Below, piece after piece: positions 17,066 to 25,099 of a stretch of 49,975 nt of DNA (the first letter of the stretch is position 1; each line of letters starts with the position of its first letter). The translations under genes were made by a program, and so were the position numbers. Source of the DNA: an uncultured Verrucomicrobiota bacterium (GTDB lineage: Bacteria; Verrucomicrobiota; Verrucomicrobiia; Opitutales; Opitutaceae); assembly GCA_903904685.1 (NCBI GenBank), contig CAIVDS010000041.1:1-49975 (forward strand), read 5' to 3'. The notes under the pieces were generated by a model that was not told where the DNA came from, ran no database searches, and was given only the letters and a program-made list of their open reading frames with translations.

Positions 17066-18148
17066 TTAGAAGCTGATGTTGATCTTGCGCGCGGCGGCCT
17101 GGGCGCGGAGACACAGCTCGGCGGCCTTGAAGACGTGACGCTGGGTCATCGATTTTTCGGTGTGGTTGAGACAGTCGAGAATCAGTTCGCCGAAGAAACG
17201 GAAGCCGACCTGACCGGCGACGTTGATGTGGCGCTCACCTTTTTCGTCCACGAGGTAAACATGGTCGCCGGTTTTTTCGCGGCCGACGTCTACGTATTTA
17301 CGCAGCTCGATGTAGCCGTTGGTGCCGAGAATGGTCATGCGACCGTCTCCCCAAGTGCTGAGGCCCTTCGGCGTGAACCAGTCTACGCGGACATAGTTGG
17401 TCGCGCCGTTGTCGCCGATGAGGTTCGCCTCGCCGAAGTCCTCGAACTCTGGGTGCTCGGGGTTGCCGTAGTTGGCCACAGCGGCGTGGGCGACGGTGGC
17501 GTCTGTCGCACCGGTGAAAGTCAGAAACTGCTCGAACTGGTGGCTGCCGATGTCGCAGAGGATGCCACCGAACTGTTTCTTCTTAAAAAACCAATCAGGG
17601 CGGCCGGTGCCGAGCCGGTGGGGGCCGAGGCCGATGACCTGAATCACTCGGCCGATGGCACCTTGCCGCACGAGCTCGGTCGCATACATGGCACTCTCAA
17701 CGTGGAGGCGTTCGCTAAAATAGACGGTATACTTACGACCGGTGCGGGCGACGACGGCCTTGGCCTGGTCGAGTTGGTCGAGTTCGGTAAAGGGGGTTTT
17801 ATCGGTGAAGTAGTCCTTGCCGGCCTCCATGACGCGACAGCCGAGGGGGCCGCGGAGGTTGGGGATGGCGGCGGCGGCGACGAGCTTGATGTCGGGGTCG
17901 TTGAGAATTTCATCGAGCGAGCGGGCGACCTTGACCTGCGAGAATTTGGACGTGAACGCTTCGACCTTTTTGGGATCGGCGTCGTAGACCCATTTCAACT
18001 GGCCTCCGGCTTCGGTGAGGCCGTTGCACTGGCCGTAGATGTGGCCGTGATCCAGATGCGTGGCCGCAAAGATGAATTCACCGGGCTTTACCACCGGGCT
18101 GGGTTTGCCTTGTGGCGCGTAATTCATGCCGTCGGATTTTTGACTCAT
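17066..18148 (-). CDS. Gfo/Idh/MocA family oxidoreductase
   Basis: Predicted NAD(P)-dependent sugar or sugar-acid dehydrogenase, 360 aa from the ATG at 18148. The N-terminal domain has a degenerate dinucleotide-binding region (FIFAATHLDHGHIYGQCNG) instead of a clear GxGxxG, followed by DPDIKLVAAAAIPN. The usual EKP motif is replaced by DKTPFTELDQLDQAK. The C-terminal domain has GGILCDIGSHQFEQFLTFTG, the family His-containing segment. These changes place it in a divergent branch common in Verrucomicrobiota and Planctomycetota, with unknown substrate. It follows the deformylase gene by 75 bp on the same strand. Confidence 0.87.
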   Translation of the reverse strand: MSQKSDGMNYAPQGKPSPVVKPGEFIFAATHLDHGHIYGQCNGLTEAGGQLKWVYDADPKKVEAFTSKFSQVKVARSLDEILNDPDIKLVAAAAIPNLRGPLGCRVMEAGKDYFTDKTPFTELDQLDQAKAVVARTGRKYTVYFSERLHVESAMYATELVRQGAIGRVIQVIGLGPHRLGTGRPDWFFKKKQFGGILCDIGSHQFEQFLTFTGATDATVAHAAVANYGNPEHPEFEDFGEANLIGDNGATNYVRVDWFTPKGLSTWGDGRMTILGTNGYIELRKYVDVGREKTGDHVYLVDEKGERHINVAGQVGFRFFGELILDCLNHTEKSMTQRHVFKAAELCLRAQAAARKINISF

Positions 18149-18223
18149 ATAAGGATAAACGAATAAGGTCAATCAGAGCAGCCTGGTGGCGGCGAGGCGA
18201 GTGAGAGCAGGCTGCAAACTATC

Positions 18224-18805
18224 TCAGGAAATAGGCGGCTTCCCCTGGGCTGCATCCTTGGTTCTCTTGGCGAGTGCCTTAATGTCCGGATCGATGGTGA
18301 CGCGCACTTTTTTATCCATCCGGTCGATGAAGAGCGTGCCGTTGAGGTGGTCGACCTCGTGCTGGATGCAACGCGCCAGCAGGTCATCGCATACGAGCAT
18401 ATGCGGCGTGCTCTGCAAATCCTGGTAAGTCACGCGAATGGCGTCGGGCCGGGGCACGTCGCCTCGGATGTCGGGGAATGACAGGCAGCCCTCCTCGTAA
18501 ACGAACTCGTCCGAGGGCAGAAAGATGACCACCGGGTTCACTAGCACGATGGGCATGAACAGTTCTTTCGGTGGTTTTGAGCCGTCGAGTTCCCAGTTGT
18601 AATCGGCCTTGGCTCCGCGCAGATCGACCACGCACAACTGGATCGCATGGCCGACTTGCTGGGCGGCGAGACCGATACCGGCTGCGGTATGCATGGTGGC
18701 GAGCATCTGCTCGGCGAGGCGGGTGAGCGACGCATCGAAAACGGTCACCTTGGCGCCTTTTTTGCGCAGCACGGGATCGTTGTAATGAACAATTGGCAGG
18801 GCCAT
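18224..18805 (-). CDS. def: Peptide deformylase
   Basis: Metalloenzyme that removes the formyl group from new proteins. The 193-aa protein starts at the ATG at 18805. All three active-site motifs are present: GIGLAAQQVG (about 45-54), EEGCLSFP with the metal-binding Cys (about 105-112) and QHEVDHLNG with the two metal-binding His (about 148-156). An in-frame upstream start at 18883 would overlap the divergent gene and was rejected. The C-terminus continues past the core with a short charged tail. Confidence 0.96.
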   Translation of the reverse strand: MALPIVHYNDPVLRKKGAKVTVFDASLTRLAEQMLATMHTAAGIGLAAQQVGHAIQLCVVDLRGAKADYNWELDGSKPPKELFMPIVLVNPVVIFLPSDEFVYEEGCLSFPDIRGDVPRPDAIRVTYQDLQSTPHMLVCDDLLARCIQHEVDHLNGTLFIDRMDKKVRVTIDPDIKALAKRTKDAAQGKPPIS

Positions 18806-18872
18806 AGGTCGGTAGAGTGGCTGCAAAACGTGGATTTGCCTCCCGCGCGCGGCAACCGAATACTGCGCCCGA

Positions 18873-20534
18873 ATGAACAACACCCACCATGCTCATCCCT
18901 CTTGGCATTTCACGGCCTGGATGACTGCTGGGCTGTTGCTTCTGGCCACCGCTTGGCTGGTGCCGGTAAACCTAAAGTCTGTCACGCCGTCGCTGCTCAA
19001 AGAAGCGGGTGCCGGAACGCCCTCGGTCGTGCGTATGGGGCGCCAGTTGCTTGACTCCGAGAAACCCGGGCCTGCCGCGTTGGTGCTCGCCGCCGCCCGA
19101 TCGCTCAACGATCCGCAGGCTGCCGCCTTGGCCACCGCGCTCGCGGGTGCTGCGCAACGCCAGACGGAACTCGTGCCGTGGGGCGGTTGGGATCCGTTTC
19201 TCGATCCGCTTTTCAACCTCAAGGAAAATGCCGGTCATCGGGAAAGCACGCCGGTGCTCGCTTTTTTTATCACAGGAAAAGCGCGCAACGGTCTGCGCAG
19301 CTATCTGGCCAACTCCCGCTCCCAAGGAGTGCAGTCGCTTTTGCGCTTGCGCGAGCTCGATCACACCGGACGCTTTTTGCCGGCCTCGCGCGCCGGCGGG
19401 CAGGCGCTCGACGCGGTCGTTTTGCTCGGCGCATTGCTCTACCAAGGCGACCATTTTTCAGCGCCGCTGCAACGGGAGTTGCGCGGTCTTGCCGAAACAT
19501 CCCTCCAACAAAACAACCTGGGCGAACTCGAACCCGTGTTCATGGACCTGCTTTCGCTGGGGCGCCGGCTCAATTGGGTGCAGCTCTGCGAACTCCTGCG
19601 CGTGACGGACAGTGCGAAGACCGTCGGCGAATTCGCCCAGCTTGCCCGCGCCACGCCCGACGACCTGCCGCTCATCTACAGCGCGGCGTTGTTTTCCGAG
19701 TCCGCCGATCGCGTGGCCTCCTATCTGCTGCGCTACGGCCGGGCGGGCGTGACGGATCTCGGGCTGGCGCTTTCACTCGGGCAGGGTGCGGTGACGCAGC
19801 TTCTTTTGCGACAGGTGCCGGTCAACCGGCAGCCTGCGCCTTCCTTCGGGCCGGCCACCCTGCTGGCTCTGCTTTATCCGAAGCTCGCGCTCGCCGCCAA
19901 GTATCTCGGTTTCCTGCTGGGAGCTTTCTGCCTGTTTCGCGGTCTTGAGAGTTTGCTGTTCGACGCACCACGAGATGCCGCGCTCCCTCGCGTGAAAAGC
20001 GGCGTGCTTGCGGTATTGACCGCCGGCATGCTCATCCTCGCCACGGAGCCTTTTCTGCTCAAACCTGCACCATCGTCTGAATTCCAATTCAAACTCACCG
20101 TCCCCGTTCTCGCCAACCTCTCCGATCCCGCCTCCCTCACCCACAAGGAACCTACGCTCACCATGGACACATCCACCCTCATCTCCATCGGCTTTTTCGC
20201 CCTTCTGCAGATCAGCATGTATCTGCTGTGCCTCGCCAAGATGCGCGAGATCAACAACCAGTCTTCTCCGGCGTTGCTCAAGCTGCGCCTCATGGAAAAC
20301 GAGGAGAACCTCTTCGACGGCGGTCTCTACATCGGTATCGCCGGCACGGCTACCGCGCTCGTCCTCCAGGTGCTGAAGGTCATCGAGCCCAACCTGCTCG
20401 CGGCCTATTCCTCCAATCTCTTCGGCATCATTTGTGTCGCCCTCGTGAAAATCCGCCATGTGCGGCCGTTTAAGCGCCAGCTCATCTTGGAAAGCCAGAT
20501 GCCGGAAGCCGTAAAACCGGTCGGCCCCACATGA
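18873..20534 (+). CDS. Uncharacterised multi-pass membrane protein
   Basis: I do not recognise this 553-aa protein. An N-terminal hydrophobic segment (about 17-34) is followed by a large Ala/Leu-rich soluble helical region (about 45-330) that resembles repeat-type alpha solenoids. The second part is membrane-embedded, with hydrophobic segments at about 335-360, 380-400, 430-455, 470-490 and 505-522. The stretch RLMENEENLFDGGLYIGIAG is conspicuous and precedes a helix, somewhat like the proton-channel subunits of the MotA/TolQ group, but I would not assign it there. The gene is followed after 40 bp by another envelope protein gene, so the two likely act together. Confidence 0.8.
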   Translation: MNNTHHAHPSWHFTAWMTAGLLLLATAWLVPVNLKSVTPSLLKEAGAGTPSVVRMGRQLLDSEKPGPAALVLAAARSLNDPQAAALATALAGAAQRQTELVPWGGWDPFLDPLFNLKENAGHRESTPVLAFFITGKARNGLRSYLANSRSQGVQSLLRLRELDHTGRFLPASRAGGQALDAVVLLGALLYQGDHFSAPLQRELRGLAETSLQQNNLGELEPVFMDLLSLGRRLNWVQLCELLRVTDSAKTVGEFAQLARATPDDLPLIYSAALFSESADRVASYLLRYGRAGVTDLGLALSLGQGAVTQLLLRQVPVNRQPAPSFGPATLLALLYPKLALAAKYLGFLLGAFCLFRGLESLLFDAPRDAALPRVKSGVLAVLTAGMLILATEPFLLKPAPSSEFQFKLTVPVLANLSDPASLTHKEPTLTMDTSTLISIGFFALLQISMYLLCLAKMREINNQSSPALLKLRLMENEENLFDGGLYIGIAGTATALVLQVLKVIEPNLLAAYSSNLFGIICVALVKIRHVRPFKRQLILESQMPEAVKPVGPT

Positions 20535-20574
20535 TATTTTTCACGCAACCGGCGGGACGATCCGCCAGCGCGCC

Positions 20575-21882
20575 ATGAATAAGACTCTTCTCCTGATCAT
20601 CTGCGACTTCCTGTTGCTGAACCTTCTCGCCCTGACCAACTGGGAGAAGGCCGTGCCCGCGACGTCGTCGCGCAAGCCCGTGCCCGCTGCGCTGGCGGCC
20701 AACGCCGTCACGAAGGACGACGACCTCGTTTCCGTAATGAAACTTTCGCTGGAAGACGAGAAGACGCAGCGCGACCAGCTTTCCCAACAACTCCAATCCA
20801 TCCAGACGACGTTGCAGCAGCGCGAGCAAAACCTCTCGCAAGTGTCCGCCACGTTGGCCGAGACGCAGAAAGGCGCCGCCGAGCTTTCTCAAAAATACGC
20901 CGCCGCCTCGCAGGCCGCCACGTTGACCAAAGAGCAGCTCGCCGCCCTCGAAAAAGAACAGGCTGCGGCCCGTGAAAAAATCGACAGCCTCAACGTCGCC
21001 GTCAAAATCGCCGAGCAGGAAAAACAGTTTCTCCGGGCGACCGCCGACTCGCTCAAGGTCCAAGTCGAGGCGGAGCGTCAGGAGCGCATCAAGATCCAGG
21101 CGACCGCCACGCAACTCGCGCAGGGCGTCGGACAACTGGCGGAGAACTCCACCGCTCTGACGAAGGAGATCCGCGAAAATCGTCCGATCAACGTCAACGT
21201 TCTCTTCAATGACTTTCTCGTCAACCGTGTGGCGACCACGTTTGTCGGCACACGTCCCGCACTCTTTGGAGTCAAAACGGAAGGGAAGGACGCCCGCACC
21301 GTCTTCGTCACGGACGGACACGATACCTTTGCGCTGCTGCACATCGACGACACTCCGTTCAACCTCGGTGAAACCAGCTGGGATTGGAATTCGCTCAAGG
21401 TGGAGTTCAGCAAAGGCAGCTATCGCACCGCCTCGCCCGCGCTCACTTTTCTCGCGGTCGATCCGCGTGTCGCCGTGCTGTCCGTCACGGCCGCGCAGGT
21501 CGCCGCGCTGGGAGTGAAGCCCTACCTGATCGCGCTGGAGCCGTTTAAGTTTCCCGATGCCGTGCTGATTTCCAACGGAGGCACGGGCTACGGCGAAGTG
21601 CCCTTCAAGTTGGACCCTGGCAACCCGAGCTATGTGCGCATGGACAATAGGCTCGTGCGAAGGCTGTTTGGCGACTTCGCCCCCTCGCGCGGCGACTTGG
21701 TGATGAGCAAGACCGGCGAACTGCTCGGCATCATGGTGAACAGCGACTACTGCGCGTTGGTGAATAATTTCCTCCCCGCGCAGACGATTCGCACCGGCGA
21801 TGATCTCTCGCAGCGGCCGACCAGCGGGCAGTTCGACGATCTCATCCACCGCCTGCGCCGCCTGCCGATGAAGATGCAATGA
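20575..21882 (+). CDS. Membrane-anchored coiled-coil protein with degenerate trypsin-like domain
   Basis: Unnamed 435-aa envelope protein. It starts with a membrane anchor, MNKTLLLIICDFLLLNLLAL, with few charges before it. A long heptad-rich coiled coil follows (about 55-205, many Glu/Gln/Ala/Lys). The C-terminal 220 residues look like a chymotrypsin-fold domain: TTFVGTRPALFGVKTEG, a DPRVAVLSV strand, then PSRGDLVMSKTGELLGIMV in the place of the usual G(D/N)SGGP..G..VGI. The nucleophile Ser region is not conserved, so proteolysis is doubtful. Function unknown; the fold call is inferred by eye. Probably co-transcribed with the preceding membrane protein. Confidence 0.78.
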   Translation: MNKTLLLIICDFLLLNLLALTNWEKAVPATSSRKPVPAALAANAVTKDDDLVSVMKLSLEDEKTQRDQLSQQLQSIQTTLQQREQNLSQVSATLAETQKGAAELSQKYAAASQAATLTKEQLAALEKEQAAAREKIDSLNVAVKIAEQEKQFLRATADSLKVQVEAERQERIKIQATATQLAQGVGQLAENSTALTKEIRENRPINVNVLFNDFLVNRVATTFVGTRPALFGVKTEGKDARTVFVTDGHDTFALLHIDDTPFNLGETSWDWNSLKVEFSKGSYRTASPALTFLAVDPRVAVLSVTAAQVAALGVKPYLIALEPFKFPDAVLISNGGTGYGEVPFKLDPGNPSYVRMDNRLVRRLFGDFAPSRGDLVMSKTGELLGIMVNSDYCALVNNFLPAQTIRTGDDLSQRPTSGQFDDLIHRLRRLPMKMQ

Positions 21883-21891
21883 GCGGGCGTA

Positions 21892-23202
21892 TCACGAGCT
21901 CTCCGAGGTTCCGGAAATCAGGGGTTTGAGCACGCCGAAGGGCACGGCGACGGAGCCGAGGAAAACCGGATTGCTGCGGGCCAGACCGTCTTTCCCGAAA
22001 CATTCCCACGGCGCGCAGAAATCCAGACCTTGGCGGAAATCTTCCCGTCGCAGGTGGGCGATCATGTCGTTGAAAATGCGTTGGGCCCAGTCGGGGGATT
22101 CCTGGGCGAGCACGGCGATCAACCAGCCGGTAGGCGTGTGCCAATAGGCGCCGTTCTGATAATGGTTGATAGGCGTGTCGGTTCGTTCCCAGGCCGAAGT
22201 CGCGCTCGCATCATGATCGGTCGGAACGTGCCGGAGCGCGCCTTGGTGGGCGATGGTGCCGGCAGCCAGCGCCTTCAGGATTTCCGCACGGGCGGCCTGC
22301 GCGGCGGGTTGGTCCAGCACTCCAAGATAGAGCGCATAGATGGTTCCCCACACGTCCGGCTGCCCGGAAGTCCCGGTGGAGGCCTTCAACCATCCACCGA
22401 TCCGTGCGGGATCGGCGAAGGTGGGGACGAGTCGGGCGGGGATGGCGGCGGCGGTGTCGCGGAGGGCGGCGGCCTCGGTCGCGTTGCCCAAGGCGTCTTC
22501 CAAGTCGGCCAGTTGCCGCGCCGCCCGCCAGCGCAGGAGCGAGGCGAAGAGCAGGTGGCCGGTCATATGGATGGAATCGCAAAAAATAAACCCCACCGCC
22601 CGTCGCGCCGCCTCGGTGAAGACCAGACCCGTGGCGGGATCAATCTGCGGGACTTGGAAAGCCAGGCGCAGACGCTCGATCACCGGGAGCCCGGCGACCA
22701 TCCTGCGCAGAAAGGCCGTGCTGCCGATGGCGCGCCAGAAGTGGTGGGCGATGAGGATGAAATCGTAGTGGTTGTTGGTCGGCGGAACGATGCCCCAGCG
22801 TTCGCCTCCCTGGTCCTCGCCCGGCGAATACGTGCCCGGGTAGTAAACCGGGGCGCCGTCAAACAGGACGTGATCGGGAATCGCATGCGATGGAATGATC
22901 GCTCCGCTTTTCAGGCGCCGCTCCCGGGGCCCGTTTTGGCCGGTGGCGATCAATACGAGATGATCATCCATTTCCTGGGGCGTGACGAAACCGGTGCCCA
23001 AGGTGAGCGCGAAGTCCTGCGTCCACACGGCCGGGTAGCAGCTTCGTCCGCCGGGACGGATCAGCGTGCGACCAACCGTATTGCGGGGATGATCGGGGGA
23101 AACCTGTTCGCCCGGACGCACGCGGGCCGCCTCGATCGAGGCCTCCGTGAGTCCGGCGAGAAACTGGAGATGCTGATGGGCGAGCGATGAAGAAAGGGGC
23201 AT
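21892..23202 (-). CDS. Six-hairpin glycosidase-like protein
   Basis: Predicted (alpha/alpha)6-barrel carbohydrate-active protein, 436 aa, no signal peptide seen. Aromatic and acidic patches typical of such barrels recur: CYPAVWTQDFALTLGTGF (about 54-71), PTNNHYDFILIAHHFW, SGQPDVWGTIYALYLG and HYQNGAYWHTPTGWLIAVL. The QNGAYW motif is found in several glycoside hydrolase families of this fold. I cannot assign a family or substrate. It is the distal member of the minus-strand cluster with the HEAT protein and the interrupted heparinase-like gene, which suggests a role in breaking down the same glycan. Confidence 0.78.
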   Translation of the reverse strand: MPLSSSLAHQHLQFLAGLTEASIEAARVRPGEQVSPDHPRNTVGRTLIRPGGRSCYPAVWTQDFALTLGTGFVTPQEMDDHLVLIATGQNGPRERRLKSGAIIPSHAIPDHVLFDGAPVYYPGTYSPGEDQGGERWGIVPPTNNHYDFILIAHHFWRAIGSTAFLRRMVAGLPVIERLRLAFQVPQIDPATGLVFTEAARRAVGFIFCDSIHMTGHLLFASLLRWRAARQLADLEDALGNATEAAALRDTAAAIPARLVPTFADPARIGGWLKASTGTSGQPDVWGTIYALYLGVLDQPAAQAARAEILKALAAGTIAHQGALRHVPTDHDASATSAWERTDTPINHYQNGAYWHTPTGWLIAVLAQESPDWAQRIFNDMIAHLRREDFRQGLDFCAPWECFGKDGLARSNPVFLGSVAVPFGVLKPLISGTSESS

Positions 23203-23282
23203 GATGCAAGGAGAGGATGGTTATCATTCCAAAGGTAAAACGCCAGCCTTCGGTATTCACGTCGGGCGCGGGCGGCAGCAGG

Positions 23283-23852
23283 TCATGCCGGCAAGCGCAC
23301 GAGCGCCTTCACAGCTTCTTTGCTGGTGCACCATTCCTCATCCTTGGCGGCGGCGGTTAAAACCGCGCGACTCGTCGGACTGGCGATGAGGCCCAGCGCC
23401 TTGCACGCCGCTGCACGCACCATGTAATTCTCACCACTGTCCACCGCATACCGGTGCAACGCAGAGAGCACCCCGGGGACACCCTCTCCAATCTCGCCGA
23501 GGGCGAGACAGATCGCCTGTTTAAGCCGGCCCCGGCGGCGCCAGGCCTCGATCTGGTCTGGCGTCGTGCCGGCCGGGAACTGAGGAGTGGCCCCGCCGGG
23601 GGAACCGGCGGAACCGCCTGCGGGCAATTCCGGCTGGCTGTAGAGCTGGGCGGCATCCTCGATGGCCAGCGCCTCTAACAACGGTTGCACGGCGGCCGAC
23701 GCACGCAGGTCACCCAGCGCCACCGCCGCGGTGTAGCGCACCCGCCAGTCGGCATGCGCCAGCGCCATGAAAAGGACCGGCAGCGACGCGGCGTCCTTGC
23801 GCAGGCCGATGTCGACGCATTGATCCATCAATTCAAAGTGGGTGGTAGTCAT
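23283..23852 (-). CDS. HEAT-repeat protein
   Basis: Small helical scaffold, 189 aa. Three or so HEAT/PBS-lyase-like units are visible: LPVLFMALAHADWRVRYTAA / ALGDLRASAAVQPLLEAL, then LKQAICLALGEIGEGVPGVL, then MVRAAACKALGLIASPTS and a final degenerate unit. A Gly/Pro-rich linker (about 75-90) splits the first and second units. It begins 2 bp after the stop of the heparinase-like C-terminal half, so it is translated from the same message. No catalytic residues; likely protein binding. Partner unknown. Confidence 0.82.
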   Translation of the reverse strand: MTTTHFELMDQCVDIGLRKDAASLPVLFMALAHADWRVRYTAAVALGDLRASAAVQPLLEALAIEDAAQLYSQPELPAGGSAGSPGGATPQFPAGTTPDQIEAWRRRGRLKQAICLALGEIGEGVPGVLSALHRYAVDSGENYMVRAAACKALGLIASPTSRAVLTAAAKDEEWCTSKEAVKALVRLPA

Positions 23853-23854
23853 GG

Positions 23855-25096
23855 TTACGAGGTAGCTTTAACCAAATCGGCCTGCGTCATCAGGCGGTGC
23901 GGAATTTTCCAAGTCGTCTTGCCGGTGGTGATGACCACTTCGTTGTTTTCATAATGCGCCTCGGGCTCGGGCGCGGCTTGCGGGGCGAGCACCACCGGGC
24001 GGCCTTCGAAGCCGCTGCCGCCGGTTTCGTTTTTGTCGTATTGGCGGATGCTCACGTTGCAGCGCACGACCACCTCGATCTCCGAACCGGCCGTCAAATC
24101 TCCGGGCATCTCGATGTGCGGCGCGAGCATCGCGGAACGAAGCGCGTGAGCGGAGATATCCACTTCCCTGCCTTGCACCCAAAGCCGTGCTTCCCTCATG
24201 CGCGCAGGCAGACGCAACCACCACCTCTTCGCGGAAGGCACGCGGAGCGTCCGTCGATACCACCAGCGAGGACTGGTCGGAATGTCGGCCAGCAAGTCAG
24301 CCGCCATGGTGAACGGGAGCACGCGCGCCGCCGCTACCAACTGCTGTCTGGCGTCATCGAAGCCCAGCGATTCCCTTGGGTCAGCCACCACCGACCAGCC
24401 GGCGGCAACGTCCTCCACCTCACGCCGAGTCTCGTCCGGCCAGGCGAGCCAGAGCCAGCGCACGTCTTTGCCGCGCTGGATCCAGTCGGCGCAAAGCGAA
24501 GCACCATCCAGACGATCCGGATAACCCGTGACGCGGCGCGTTGTCCTTACGTCGGGTCCGACGAGCGGCAACAGCCGCAGCCGCACGCCCTCGGCGGTTT
24601 CAATGGCGACACCGGCATTTGAAGCCACTTCCTCGGGGCGCAGCCAAAAACGAGCGGTGACCTCGTGTTTGTCGTCAAAACTCGCCCAGTCTTCGATCAG
24701 CCAGAAACGCCCTTCACACTGGCGCGAACGTCGCACGACGTGCCGCGTGTCCGGCCAGCGTTCCGCATAAATCGGCGTCACGTCGGTCGTCACGCGGTCG
24801 TCTTGGAAATCAACGAGCCTGGCCTGCGGATAATCCTGCATCGCCCTCATACCTTCCCAGCCATCGACGAGCAGCACCGAATGCGCACCGGCGCAACCGC
24901 TGCCAAAGTTGAAGCGCCACTTGACGCCCACGTCCATGGAACCCACCTCGCGCCACGTATCCTCGTAGTTGAAGAGCGTGCACTCCTTGATCGGCACGCC
25001 GTCCACCGTCAGCGGTGAGCCATAGGCCGTGAGCACGAGCGCGTTGGGATTCACGTGGGCTCGGCTCGGGGAAACCGGTTCGCTGCGATCCCACAT
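23855..25096 (-). CDS. Heparinase II/III-like protein, C-terminal half (gene interrupted by TAG)
   Basis: This 413-aa frame is the beta-sandwich half of a heparinase II/III-type polysaccharide lyase. Its ATG directly follows, in the same frame, the TAG that ends the upstream 351-aa frame. The N-terminal segment SRAHVNPNALVLTAYGSPL matches the family strand with the conserved His before an Asp/Asn-rich turn and G.PL..DG. Further strands continue with HSVLLVDGWEGMRAMQDYP and a Trp-rich beta domain. It has no start signal of its own that I can see, so it is probably the severed end of a 765-residue protein and not an independent gene. If translation reinitiates at the adjacent ATG, both halves could still be made. 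Confidence 0.8.
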   Translation of the reverse strand: MWDRSEPVSPSRAHVNPNALVLTAYGSPLTVDGVPIKECTLFNYEDTWREVGSMDVGVKWRFNFGSGCAGAHSVLLVDGWEGMRAMQDYPQARLVDFQDDRVTTDVTPIYAERWPDTRHVVRRSRQCEGRFWLIEDWASFDDKHEVTARFWLRPEEVASNAGVAIETAEGVRLRLLPLVGPDVRTTRRVTGYPDRLDGASLCADWIQRGKDVRWLWLAWPDETRREVEDVAAGWSVVADPRESLGFDDARQQLVAAARVLPFTMAADLLADIPTSPRWWYRRTLRVPSAKRWWLRLPARMREARLWVQGREVDISAHALRSAMLAPHIEMPGDLTAGSEIEVVVRCNVSIRQYDKNETGGSGFEGRPVVLAPQAAPEPEAHYENNEVVITTGKTTWKIPHRLMTQADLVKATS

Positions 25097-25099
25097 CTA
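25097..25099 (-). other. In-frame amber stop splitting the heparinase-like gene
   Basis: The minus strand reads CTG ATG TAG ATG TGG across 25105-25091. Removing this single codon joins the flanking frames into one uninterrupted 765-codon frame, with the break falling inside a conserved beta-strand region. A single substitution from CAG, TGG, TAC or similar explains it; sequencing error or genuine readthrough cannot be excluded. Confidence 0.85.

Noticed and set aside
20482-21879. A 465-codon minus-strand frame opposite the coiled-coil protein
   Set aside because: The plus-strand product has a membrane anchor and regular heptads; the opposite frame has none and is low-complexity.
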